NCBI RefSeq assembly: GCF_900188445.1
Contig: NZ_FZOR01000060.1
Span: 1 to 42,990, forward strand
DNA: 42,990 nt
From: Actinomadura meyerae
GTDB taxonomy: Bacteria > Actinomycetota > Actinomycetes > Streptosporangiales > Streptosporangiaceae
Direction: 5' to 3'
Positions 1 to 6,112 of the stretch are shown here, piece by piece (position 1 is the first letter of the stretch; each line of letters begins with the position of its first letter). The position numbers were made by a program, and so were the translations under genes. The notes beneath the pieces are model-generated. The model did not search any database. It was given only the letters and a program-made list of their open reading frames with translations, and was not told where the DNA came from.

Positions 1-1062
1 GCGGCCGAGAACGGCGACGCGATCTTCGGCAACATCGACACCTGGGTGCTGTGGAACCTGACCGGCGGCGTGGACGGCGGCGTGCACGTCACCGACCCGA
101 CCAACGCCAGCCGCACCATGCTGATGGACCTGGAGACCCTCGACTGGGACGACGAGCTGCTGTCGTTCTTCGGCATCCCCCGCTCGATGCTGCCGGAGAT
201 CAAGCCGTCGTCCGCGCCGGAAGCCTACGGGACGAGCCGTCCGGACGGGCCGCTCGGCGGCGAGGTGCCCCTGACCGGCATCCTCGGCGACCAGCAGGCG
301 GCGACGGTCGGGCAGGTGTGCTTCGCGGTCGGCGAGGCCAAGAACACCTACGGCACCGGCAACTTCCTGCTGCTCAACACCGGCGAGGAACTCGTCCGGT
401 CCAAGGCGGGGATGCTCACGACCGTCTGCTACAAGTTCGGCGACCAGCCGACCGTGTACGCGCTGGAGGGCTCGATCGCGGTGACCGGGTCGGCCGTGCA
501 GTGGCTGCGCGACCAGCTCGGCATCATCTCCGGCGCCGCGCAGAGCGAGTCCCTGGCCCGGCAGGTCGAGGACAACGGCGGCGTCTACTTCGTGCCCGCC
601 TTCTCCGGCCTGTTCGCGCCCTACTGGCGCTCCGACGCCCGCGGCGCCATCGTCGGCCTGTCCCGCTTCAACACCAACGCGCACCTGGCTCGGGCCACCC
701 TGGAGTCGATCTGCTACCAGTCCCGCGACGTGGTCGAGGCCATGCGCCAGGATTCGGGCGTCTCCCTGGACGTCCTGAAGGTCGACGGCGGCGTCACCGC
801 CAACGAGCTGTGCATGCAGCTCCAGGCCGACATCCTCGGCGTCCCGGTCTCGCGCCCCGTCGTCGCCGAGACCACCGCCCTCGGCGCCGCCTACGCCGCC
901 GGCCTCGCCGTCGGCTTCTGGAACAACACCGACGAACTCCGCCAGAACTGGAACGAGGACAAACGCTGGCACCCCACCTGGGACGAGAACCAGCGCGAGG
1001 CCGGATACGCCGGCTGGAAGAAGGCCGTCGAGCGCACCTACGGCTGGGTGGACGTGGACTGA
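1..1062 (+). CDS. glpK: Glycerol kinase, C-terminal part (5' end outside window)
   Basis: The reading frame is open from the first base, so 353 residues are present and roughly the first 150 of a ~500-residue FGGY kinase lie outside the window. The enzyme phosphorylates glycerol to sn-glycerol 3-phosphate with ATP in the cytoplasm. Visible signatures are the end of the N-terminal FGGY domain (DTWVLWNLTGG, TNASRTMLMDL), the ATPase-core stretch GILGDQQAATVGQ, the NTYGTGNFLLLNTG phosphate-loop region, FSGLFAPYWRSDARG, and the second FGGY signature region VDGGVTANELCMQLQADILG. The C-terminus is intact and ends at a TGA. The following gene lies 103 bases downstream and looks separately transcribed. 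The family assignment is secure; nothing here shows regulation. Confidence 0.94.
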   Translation, partial: AAENGDAIFGNIDTWVLWNLTGGVDGGVHVTDPTNASRTMLMDLETLDWDDELLSFFGIPRSMLPEIKPSSAPEAYGTSRPDGPLGGEVPLTGILGDQQAATVGQVCFAVGEAKNTYGTGNFLLLNTGEELVRSKAGMLTTVCYKFGDQPTVYALEGSIAVTGSAVQWLRDQLGIISGAAQSESLARQVEDNGGVYFVPAFSGLFAPYWRSDARGAIVGLSRFNTNAHLARATLESICYQSRDVVEAMRQDSGVSLDVLKVDGGVTANELCMQLQADILGVPVSRPVVAETTALGAAYAAGLAVGFWNNTDELRQNWNEDKRWHPTWDENQREAGYAGWKKAVERTYGWVDVD

Positions 1063-1079
1063 ACGGCGCATGGCCCCTC

Positions 1080-1110
1080 TGGACGGGCCGCAGATGACAT
1101 AGGTTACAAT
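1080..1110 (+). promoter_or_regulatory. Candidate promoter of the secreted protease gene
   Basis: A good -10 hexamer, TACAAT, lies at 1105-1110. A weak -35-like TGGACG lies at 1080-1085, giving a 19-base spacer. Transcription would start near 1117, inside the first of two palindromes that precede the protease. If so, the ATG at 1109 cannot be used and translation starts at 1166. Inferred from sequence only. Confidence 0.4.
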
Positions 1111-1111
1111 G

Positions 1112-1147
1112 AGTGACAATATCGTCACTAACCGGAGTGTACTCCGG
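1112..1147. promoter_or_regulatory. Two stacked palindromes (candidate operator plus leader hairpin)
   Basis: The first palindrome, 1112-1129, reads AGTGAC-N6-GTCACT with ATAT at its centre; 16 of 18 positions are symmetric, as in TetR-like operators. Two bases later, 1132-1147 is CCGGAGT-GT-ACTCCGG with perfect 7-base arms. Together they fill the space between the -10 element and the ribosome binding site of the protease. The first fits a repressor site over the transcription start. The second could be another operator or an RNA hairpin in the leader. No regulator gene is adjacent, so the binding protein is unknown. Confidence 0.45.
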
Positions 1148-1165
1148 GCGCCGAGAGGATCGCGC

Positions 1166-2011
1166 ATGCTCAGACGCCTCGCCGTCACCGTCCTTGCCGC
1201 AGGTGCCCTTCCGGCGGGCGCCCTCGTGGCGGACGCCGGCGCCGCACAGGCCGCCGCCGTCCAGCGGCACGGCCGGGCGGAGGTCGACTTCACCGGCACC
1301 GTCGCGCTCGGCAACTGCTCGGGGTCGCTGGTGCGGGGGCCGCGCTCCCGCGACACCGACCACGCGCTCGTCCTGACCAACGGGCACTGCCTGGAGTCGG
1401 GGATGCCGCGGGCCGGCGAGGTGATCGCCGGCCGGCCCTCGTCCCGGACGTTCCAGCTCCTCGACCGGACGGGCGGCGCCGACCTCGGCACCCTCACCGC
1501 GACCCGGCTCGAGTACGCCACGATGACCGACACCGACGTGGCCGTCTACCGGCTGGACACCACCTACGGCGCGATCCGGTCCAGGTACGGCGTGTCCGCG
1601 CCGCGCCTGGCCACGTCCGGGCCGCGCGACGGCACGGAGATCCGGGTCGTGTCCGGCTACTGGCGGAAGATCTACGCCTGCGCGGTCGACGCCACCGTGC
1701 ACCGGCTGCGCGAGGCGGGCTGGACGTGGCGCGACTCCATCCGGTACACGTCCGGGTGCCGGCCGATCCACGGCACCTCGGGCTCGCCGATCATCAGCGT
1801 CCGGACCGGGCAGGTGGTCGGCGTCAACAACACCGCCAACGACGACGGCGAGCGCTGCACCCTCGACAACCCCTGCGAGGTCGCCCGCGACGGGCGTATC
1901 ACCGTGCGCCACGGCACCGGCTACGGGCAGCAGACCTCCGGGCTCGCACGCTGCCTCGGCGCCGGCAACCGCGTCGTCCTCGGCGGGACGTGCACTCTGC
2001 CCAGGCCGTGA
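1166..2011 (+). CDS. Secreted trypsin-like serine protease (S1 family)
   Basis: A 281-residue extracellular peptidase. The ATG at 1166 is chosen because GAGAGGA (1153-1159) lies six bases upstream and a signal peptide follows at once: MLRRLAV, a hydrophobic stretch to about residue 30, and AQAAA near the likely cleavage site. The catalytic triad is visible: His74 in LTNGHCLE, Asp124 in DTDVAVYRL and Ser207 in GTSGSPII. Cysteines at 51 and 75, and further pairs later, suggest disulfides, as expected for an exported enzyme. An upstream ATG at 1109 would add 19 residues but lies on the -10 element. The gene converges on the sigma-factor gene 12 bases downstream. Substrate specificity cannot be read. 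Confidence 0.85.
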   Translation: MLRRLAVTVLAAGALPAGALVADAGAAQAAAVQRHGRAEVDFTGTVALGNCSGSLVRGPRSRDTDHALVLTNGHCLESGMPRAGEVIAGRPSSRTFQLLDRTGGADLGTLTATRLEYATMTDTDVAVYRLDTTYGAIRSRYGVSAPRLATSGPRDGTEIRVVSGYWRKIYACAVDATVHRLREAGWTWRDSIRYTSGCRPIHGTSGSPIISVRTGQVVGVNNTANDDGERCTLDNPCEVARDGRITVRHGTGYGQQTSGLARCLGAGNRVVLGGTCTLPRP

Positions 2012-2023
2012 CGGCCGGGGTGC

Positions 2024-2809
2024 TCACCCCTCGGCCAGCAGTCCCATCCGCAGCCGGTCGAGGGTGGCGCGCAGCAGCCGCGACACGTGCATCTGCGACA
2101 GCCCGATCTGCTCGGCGATCTGCGTCTGCGTCTTGTTGCCGAAGAACCGCAGCAGCAGGATGGTGCGCTCCCGCTCGGGGAGGTCGTCGATGAGCGGGCC
2201 GAGGGCGTGGCCGTCGATGAACGCCTCCAGCGCCGGGTCGTCGGACCCGAGGTACTCGCCGACCGTGCCGTTCTCGCCGCTCGGCGACCCGTCCGCCGGA
2301 GCCTCCAGCGACAGCGGGCGGTAGGCGTCGCAGGCGATGATGACCTCGATCGTCTCCTCCTGGTCGATGCCCATCAGCTCGGCGATCTCGGCGGTCGTCG
2401 GGGACCGGCCGTGCTCGCGGGTGAACTCCTGCACGGTGCGCTGCAGGATCGGCCGCAGCTCCTGGATGCGGCGCGACACCCGGATCCCCCAGGTCTTGTC
2501 GCGGAAGTGCCGCTTCACCTCCCCGGTCACCACCGGGTAGGCGTAGGTGACGAAGCGGTCGCCGATGCCCGGGTCGAACCGGTTGATGGCCTTCACCAGG
2601 CCCAGGTAGGCGACCTGCTGGAGGTCGTCGAGCGGCTCGCCCCGGTTCGCGTACCGGCGCGCCACGCCGCGGACGAGCGGAGCGTGCATGTCGACGATGC
2701 GCGCGCGGAGCCGTTCCCTCCGGGGATCGTCCTCCGCCAGCCGGTTCATCTCCGCGAGCAGGATCTCGGTCTGGCCGTCGTTGAACCGGGTGGATTGCGC
2801 CGACGTCAT
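2024..2809 (-). CDS. RNA polymerase sigma factor, SigB/SigF/SigG family
   Basis: A 261-residue alternative sigma factor of the general-stress/development type that directs RNA polymerase to GTTT/GGGTA-type promoters. Region 2 spans about 45-105, including DLQQVAYLGLVKAINRFDP and a core-binding/-10-recognition stretch ending in VKRHFRD. Region 3 covers about 110-175 (RIQELRPILQ to MGIDQEE). Region 4 spans about 205-257 with the helix-turn-helix QTQIAEQIGLSQMHVSRLL for -35 contact. The ATG is preceded by AAAGGAGAG. No anti-sigma (RsbW-like kinase) or anti-anti-sigma gene lies next to it in this window. A possible self-recognised promoter lies upstream at 2872-2896. Which subgroup it belongs to cannot be settled without a tree. 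Confidence 0.9.
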   Translation of the reverse strand: MTSAQSTRFNDGQTEILLAEMNRLAEDDPRRERLRARIVDMHAPLVRGVARRYANRGEPLDDLQQVAYLGLVKAINRFDPGIGDRFVTYAYPVVTGEVKRHFRDKTWGIRVSRRIQELRPILQRTVQEFTREHGRSPTTAEIAELMGIDQEETIEVIIACDAYRPLSLEAPADGSPSGENGTVGEYLGSDDPALEAFIDGHALGPLIDDLPERERTILLLRFFGNKTQTQIAEQIGLSQMHVSRLLRATLDRLRMGLLAEG

Positions 2810-2871
2810 GCGTGCTCTCCTTTACGGGCGAGGCCGGCGAGGGCAGGAGGCTGTCGCTCGCTGCCGACCCC

Positions 2872-2896
2872 CTACCCGCCGCGGAAGCGATCACAC
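2872..2896 (-). promoter_or_regulatory. SigB/SigF-like promoter upstream of the sigma gene
   Basis: On the minus strand GTGT (2896-2893) is followed after exactly 15 bases by GGGTAG (2877-2872). The known actinobacterial SigB/SigF consensus is GTTT, 14-16 bases, GGGTA. The match has one change in the -35 box and lies about 60 bases upstream of the sigma ATG, which fits positive autoregulation. This rests on short motifs and needs a mapped transcription start. Confidence 0.4.
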
Positions 2897-2900
2897 GGAT

Positions 2901-2917
2901 CCGCCCGCACCGGGCGG
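2901..2917. repeat. Perfect inverted repeat between divergent genes
   Basis: CCGCCCG-CAC-CGGGCGG, with 7-base arms and a 3-base centre, sits between the sigma factor (minus) and SRPBCC (plus) genes, just upstream of the candidate SigB-like promoter. It could be an operator or simply a GC-rich hairpin. Confidence 0.3.
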
Positions 2918-2981
2918 ATAGACGCACCTCATGCGGGTAACCGGGCGGTGAGCGGGAGGCGGCGAGGCAGGAGGTGGAGCC

Positions 2982-3398
2982 GTGAGCACGATCACCGAAT
3001 CGGTCATCGTCACCGTCCCGATCCGCACCGCGTGCGACCAGTGGACGCGGTTCGGGGCGTTCCCGTTCATGGACGGCTCCATGGACGGCGCGGAGGAGGT
3101 CCGCCGGCTCGATGCCACGACGCTGCGCTGGACGGCGCGCGGCGGCCCGGCCCTCGCGGGCGTGGTGACGTTCCACCGCCTGGACGAGACCACCACCCGC
3201 GTCACCGCGCGCCTGGAGATCGGCCCCGAGGGCCTCGCGGGCGCGGGCGTGGACCGCACCGGTGCGCTGACGCACCGCGTCCGGGGGGACCTGCGCCGCT
3301 TCAAGACCTTCATCGAGTCGCGCGGCGCACACATGAAGCCGCGCGGCGCGCGCGGCCCGGCGGTCGGCACGGCGGGCACCGACCGCTCGGACCCCTGA
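2982..3398 (+). CDS. SRPBCC (polyketide cyclase/START-like) small protein
   Basis: 138 residues starting at GTG with a strong AGGAGG (2969-2974) seven bases upstream. The N-terminus (ITESVIVTVPIRTACDQWTRF, read as two halves) is the first strand and helix typical of cyclase/dehydrase-type SRPBCC proteins. Later segments (LRWTARGG, TTRVTARLEI, RRFKTFIE) match the alternating strands and final long helix of this ligand-binding fold. The last ~25 residues (MKPRGARGPAV onward) look disordered. The ligand and reaction are unknown; many such actinobacterial proteins are stress-associated, which would fit the adjacent sigma factor, but that link is inference. Confidence 0.72.
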   Translation: MSTITESVIVTVPIRTACDQWTRFGAFPFMDGSMDGAEEVRRLDATTLRWTARGGPALAGVVTFHRLDETTTRVTARLEIGPEGLAGAGVDRTGALTHRVRGDLRRFKTFIESRGAHMKPRGARGPAVGTAGTDRSDP

Positions 3399-3440
3399 CC
3401 GCCATTACGATGGGGAGTCCCCCGGGCGGCGCCCGGGAGA

Positions 3441-3535
3441 CGGCGGTGGGGCCCGCCGTGCCCGGTGTCCGGGCGAACCGCGGAGCACGACCGCCAACGG
3501 TCCCTACCGGTGAACGCTGTCGCTACTGGTAGGAG
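3441..3535 (+). promoter_or_regulatory. Fluoride riboswitch (crcB RNA) sequestering the fluC1 ribosome binding site
   Basis: Aligned by eye with the Thermotoga petrophila aptamer as I recall it. The P2-type stem is CGGCG (3441-3445) with CGCCG (3454-3458). The pseudoknot stem GGGGCC (3448-3453) pairs with GGTCCC (3499-3504) with one G-U. The AAC joint is at 3476-3478. The P3-type stem is GCGG (3480-3483) with CCGC (3491-3494). The terminal TAC is at 3505-3507. The usual A6-U38 pair appears as G3446 and C3495, a covarying change. An extra hairpin, GCCCGG-TGT-CCGGGC (3460-3474), is inserted. CCTACCGGT (3503-3511), which shares bases with the pseudoknot, can instead pair with ACTGGTAGG (3525-3533), covering the AGGAG (3531-3535) of fluC1. 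This predicts a translational ON switch. A possible -10 box TACGAT is at 3406-3411, and a palindrome CCCGGGC-GGC-GCCCGGG is at 3421-3437. Confidence 0.85.
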
Positions 3536-3541
3536 CACGTC

Positions 3542-4018
3542 ATGCCCACCCCTCCCGTGGACCCCGATGTCGACCTGCACGATCCGGCCCAGCGAGCCGA
3601 ACTGTTCCGGGCGCCCTGGGGGACGCTCGGCGCGGTGTCGGCGGGCGGCGTGCTCGGTGCGCTGGCCCGGTACGGGCTCAGCACTGCGTTCCCGAACGGG
3701 CCGGGGGAGTTCCCGTGGGCGGTCTTCTGGGTCAACGTCTCCGGCTGCCTGCTGATCGGCGTGCTGATGGTGCTGATCACCGAGGTCCGTCAGGCGCACC
3801 CGCTGGTCCGGCCGTTCCTCGGGGTGGGCGTGCTCGGCGGCTTCACCACGTTCTCCACCTACGCCGTCGACGTCCAGCGGGCGGTGGAGCACGGCGCGCC
3901 CCGCGTCGGGCTGGCCTACCTCGCGCTGACGCTCGCCGCCGCGCTCGCCGCCGTCCTCGCCGGGGTGCGGCTGACCAGGGCGTTCGCCCGACGCCGGGCA
4001 CCGGAGGACGCCGCGTGA
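3542..4018 (+). CDS. fluC1: Fluoride channel subunit FluC/CrcB, first copy
   Basis: A 158-residue integral membrane protein of the Fluc/CrcB family, which exports fluoride by forming dual-topology channels. Four hydrophobic helices are visible after a ~30-residue soluble N-terminus. Family signatures are WVNVSGCLLIG, with the conserved Asn and Gly of the second helix, and GGFTTFSTYAVD, containing the Phe-box and Thr/Ser track that line the pore. The start is supported by AGGAG six bases upstream, which lies in the regulated hairpin of the fluoride riboswitch. The stop overlaps the start of the second copy. Paired fluC genes in Gram-positive bacteria usually encode two oppositely oriented subunits of a heterodimer. 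Confidence 0.92.
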   Translation: MPTPPVDPDVDLHDPAQRAELFRAPWGTLGAVSAGGVLGALARYGLSTAFPNGPGEFPWAVFWVNVSGCLLIGVLMVLITEVRQAHPLVRPFLGVGVLGGFTTFSTYAVDVQRAVEHGAPRVGLAYLALTLAAALAAVLAGVRLTRAFARRRAPEDAA

Positions 4019-4380
4019 CGATCCTGCTGGTCGCGCTGGGCGCCGCCGTCGGCGCCCCGCTGCGCTACCTGACCGACCGGGCGGTGCAGGCCCGGCACGA
4101 CTCGGTGTTCCCCTGGGGGACGTTCACCGTGAACGCGGCCGGCTCGTTCATCCTGGGCCTGCTCGCGGCCCTTCCGGTGGACGGCGGCGCGATGGCCTTC
4201 GCCGGGACGGGCTTCTGCGGCGCCCTGAGCACCTACTCGACGTTCGGCTACGAGACGCTGCGGCTGGCCGAGACCGGTGCCCGCTTCTACGCGCTCCTCA
4301 ACGCCGCCGCCGGCGTCGCCGCGGGCCTCGGTGCCGCCTATTTCGGCATGGTCGTCGCGCAGGCGCTGCCCGGCGGGTGA
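4015..4380 (+). CDS. fluC2: Fluoride channel subunit FluC/CrcB, second copy
   Basis: 121 residues, beginning at a GTG that overlaps the fluC1 stop codon by four bases (GTGA), so the two are translationally coupled and share riboswitch control. It has the compact four-helix FluC layout, with GAPLRYLTDR in the first helix region, FTVNAAGSFILG in the second, and GFCGALSTYSTFGYE in the third. The usual G-G-F/L-T-T-F-S-T-F box is altered to GALSTYSTF, so the Phe-box track differs slightly from the first copy. The two subunits are clearly different proteins, as expected for a heterodimer. Confidence 0.92.
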   Translation: MTILLVALGAAVGAPLRYLTDRAVQARHDSVFPWGTFTVNAAGSFILGLLAALPVDGGAMAFAGTGFCGALSTYSTFGYETLRLAETGARFYALLNAAAGVAAGLGAAYFGMVVAQALPGG

Positions 4381-4553
4381 CGCGGCCGGCCGAAACGGGG
4401 GGGAGAAAGCTGGTGCGGCCCATGCTCGCAGCTCGGGGCACTTGGCTCCGAACCGACGAGTGGGCCGCGAGGAGACTCTGCCCCGGAGAGCATGACCGTA
4501 AACCGGAAGGTGTTTGAAGTGTCGCGCCGAGGGCAGCACGCCCTGCCGCGCGG

Positions 4554-4595
4554 GGCATGGCCGGGACCGCGCCCGGCATGGTCGGGACCGCCCCG
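4554..4595 (+). repeat. Two 21-bp tandem repeats upstream of the pyruvyl-transferase-like gene
   Basis: Copy 1 at 4554-4574 and copy 2 at 4575-4595 both begin GGCATGG and share about 18 of 21 positions. They end 32 bases before the next start codon. The 247-base gap 4381-4627 otherwise contains no convincing gene. It has a short A/T-richer patch around 4498-4520 that may hold the promoter. The repeats may be tandem regulatory sites or replication slippage. Confidence 0.4.
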
Positions 4596-4627
4596 GGTAG
4601 CAGGTGGCCATGGCGAGCGGAGGACGG

Positions 4628-5536
4628 ATGCGGGTCCTCGTGACGGGGTGGCCGAGCTTCCTGCACGGCGAGGCCACGGCGGGCGACGTGCTGGCGATGG
4701 AGGCGGTGCGGCAGGGTCTGGCCGCGGCGGGCGCGGAGTGCGACCTGGCGTGGAGCCCGGTGTTCCGGCCGGGCGGCCTCGGCCTCGACCGCGCCGACCC
4801 CGCCGCCTACACGCATCTGGTGTTCGCCTGCGGGCCGCTGCGCGGGCGGCAGATCGAGGAGCTGCACCGCCGGTACGCGCACTGCGTCCGCGTCGCCGTG
4901 GGCGTCTCGGTCGTCGATCCCGACGACCCCGCGGTCACCGGGTTCGACGCCGTCCTGCCGCGCGACACGCCCTCGGCCGCCCCGCGGCACGACCTCGCGG
5001 CGCTGCCGGAGAGCCCGTCGGTGCCGGTCGTCGGGGTCGTCCTCGCGCCGGGCCAGCGCGAGTACGGGCACCGGCGGCTGCACGAGCGCGTCGGCCGCGA
5101 GCTGGAGGGCTGGCTCGCCACCCGCGAGTGCGCGCGGCTGCCGCTGGACACGCGCCTCGACCCGCGCGACTGGCGCATGTTCGCCACGGCCGCCGAGTTC
5201 GAGTCGGTGCTGCGCAGGCTCGACCTGGTGGTGACGACCCGGCTGCACGGCCTGGTCCTGGCGCTGAAGAACGGGGTCCCCGCGCTGGCGGTGGACCCGG
5301 TCGGCGGCGGCGCGAAGGTGACCGCGCAGGCGCGGGCGTGGTCGTGGCCCGCCGTGGTCACCGTCCCCGAGCCGGCGGCCCGGCCGGGCCGGGAGGGGGA
5401 GCCGCTGCTGGACGCGGCGGTGCTGGACCGGTGGTGGGCCTGGGCGCTGTCGGCGGAGGGCGCCGGGCGGGCCGCGGCGGCCCCGCCGGACGGGAGCGTG
5501 ATCGGCGAGCTGCTGGACGTCCTCGGCGCACGTTAA
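4628..5536 (+). CDS. Polysaccharide pyruvyl transferase family protein
   Basis: 302 residues from the ATG at 4628, chosen because GGAGGA (4619-4624) is correctly spaced; a GTG at 4604 and an ATG at 4610 are in frame but less well placed. The N-terminus MRVLVTGWPSFLHGEATAGD has a nucleotide-fold start with a glycine/asparagine-loop-like HGEATAGD. Near 203-230 is the hallmark VTTRLHGLVLALKNGVP followed by a DPVGGGAKV stretch, as in CsaB/polysaccharide pyruvyl transferase proteins. These enzymes usually transfer pyruvate from PEP to sugars of surface glycans. It lies on the far side of a terminator and a DUF2267 gene from the glycan operon, so a role there is plausible but not shown. The family's usual length is about 300-400 residues. 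Confidence 0.75.
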   Translation: MRVLVTGWPSFLHGEATAGDVLAMEAVRQGLAAAGAECDLAWSPVFRPGGLGLDRADPAAYTHLVFACGPLRGRQIEELHRRYAHCVRVAVGVSVVDPDDPAVTGFDAVLPRDTPSAAPRHDLAALPESPSVPVVGVVLAPGQREYGHRRLHERVGRELEGWLATRECARLPLDTRLDPRDWRMFATAAEFESVLRRLDLVVTTRLHGLVLALKNGVPALAVDPVGGGAKVTAQARAWSWPAVVTVPEPAARPGREGEPLLDAAVLDRWWAWALSAEGAGRAAAAPPDGSVIGELLDVLGAR

Positions 5537-5556
5537 GGACTGGATATATCGGGCAT
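5532..5556 (+). promoter_or_regulatory. Possible SigB/SigF-type promoter of the DUF2267 gene
   Basis: GTTA (5532-5535) is followed after 15 bases by GGGCAT (5551-5556), resembling the GTTT/GGGTAT stress promoter with one change in each box and the same 15-base spacer as the candidate upstream of the sigma gene. It overlaps the stop codon of the preceding gene and lies in the most A/T-rich patch nearby, 35 bases before the DUF2267 start codon. Confidence 0.3.
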
Positions 5557-5591
5557 TTTCTGCATTTCATACGCAGGAAGGAGCGTCCGCC

Positions 5592-5993
5592 ATGCGGCAT
5601 GAGGAGTTCATCGGACAGGTCCAGCACCGCGCCCACCTCTCCGGTCACGGCGAGGCCGAGCGGGCGACACGGGCCGTCCTGGAGACGCTCGGCGAACGGA
5701 TACCCGAGGGGCTCGCCGACAACCTCGCGGCGCAGCTGCCGCACGAGATCGGCGAGCACCTGCGCCGGACCGAGGTCTACGGCGGTGCGGGCAGCGGCGA
5801 GCGGTTCGGCCGGCACGACTTCATCGAGCGGATCGCGGTCCGCTCGGGTGCCGACGAGCCGCGCTCGGCCTACCTGGCCCGCGTCGTGCTGGAGGTGACC
5901 GACGAGGCGACCGAGGGGGGCGTGACGGACAAGGTGCGGCACAGCCTCCCCTCGGACCTCCGGGACCTGGTGTCGGCCGGCCACAACGGCTGA
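5592..5993 (+). CDS. DUF2267 domain protein
   Basis: 133 residues of the DUF2267 family, a small soluble helical protein common in actinomycetes and often seen near stress genes; biochemical function is unknown. The family pattern is visible: FIGQVQHRA near the N-terminus, ERATRAVLETLGERIPEGLADNL (a long helix, 24-46), LAAQLPHEIGEHL, then FGRHDFIERIAVRSG and a second repeat-like half with YLARVVLEVTDEATEGG and LPSDLRDLV. AGGAAGGAG lies about ten bases before the ATG. The preceding short A/T-rich spacer contains a possible stress-sigma promoter. It is followed by a strong terminator, so it is probably the last gene of its transcript. Confidence 0.85.
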   Translation: MRHEEFIGQVQHRAHLSGHGEAERATRAVLETLGERIPEGLADNLAAQLPHEIGEHLRRTEVYGGAGSGERFGRHDFIERIAVRSGADEPRSAYLARVVLEVTDEATEGGVTDKVRHSLPSDLRDLVSAGHNG

Positions 5994-6045
5994 GGGCGAG
6001 CGGCGGCTGAGGACTCGGCGGCCGAGGGCTCACGGGCTGAAGGCG

Positions 6046-6090
6046 CGCGGAACGGCCGCGGGGACGTTCGTCCCTCGCGGCCGTTCCGCG
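6046..6090. terminator. Bidirectional intrinsic terminator
   Basis: A perfect 15-base arm CGCGGAACGGCCGCG (6046-6060) pairs with 6076-6090, and an inner stem GGGAC (6061-6065) pairs with GTCCC (6070-6074) around a GTTC loop. That gives about 20 base pairs with one bulged T. It lies between the plus-strand DUF2267 gene and the end of the minus-strand glycan operon and is symmetric enough to stop transcription from both sides. A U-tract is absent, as is common in high-GC actinomycetes. Confidence 0.78.
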
Positions 6091-6112
6091 TGCGGGATCG
6101 GGCGGGGCGGGA

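Noticed and set aside
1109..1165. Upstream in-frame ATG for the secreted protease
   Set aside because: It overlaps the -10 element and the first palindrome; the ATG at 1166 has a ribosome site and begins a proper signal peptide.
2935..2940. GGGTAA on the plus strand as a SigB-like -10 for the SRPBCC gene
   Set aside because: No GTTT-like -35 at 14-16 bases upstream (sequence there is GGAT/GATA).
3409..3420. GATGGGGAG as the GAUGG box of the fluoride riboswitch
   Set aside because: Stem partners do not fit in spacing; the element at 3441-3507 satisfies every helix, so GATGG here is coincidental or part of the leader.
4492..5898. Long plus-strand open frame across the pyruvyl-transferase-like gene
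   Set aside because: Arg/Pro/Ala/Gly-rich shadow frame with no domain; the frame starting at 4628 has family motifs and a ribosome site.
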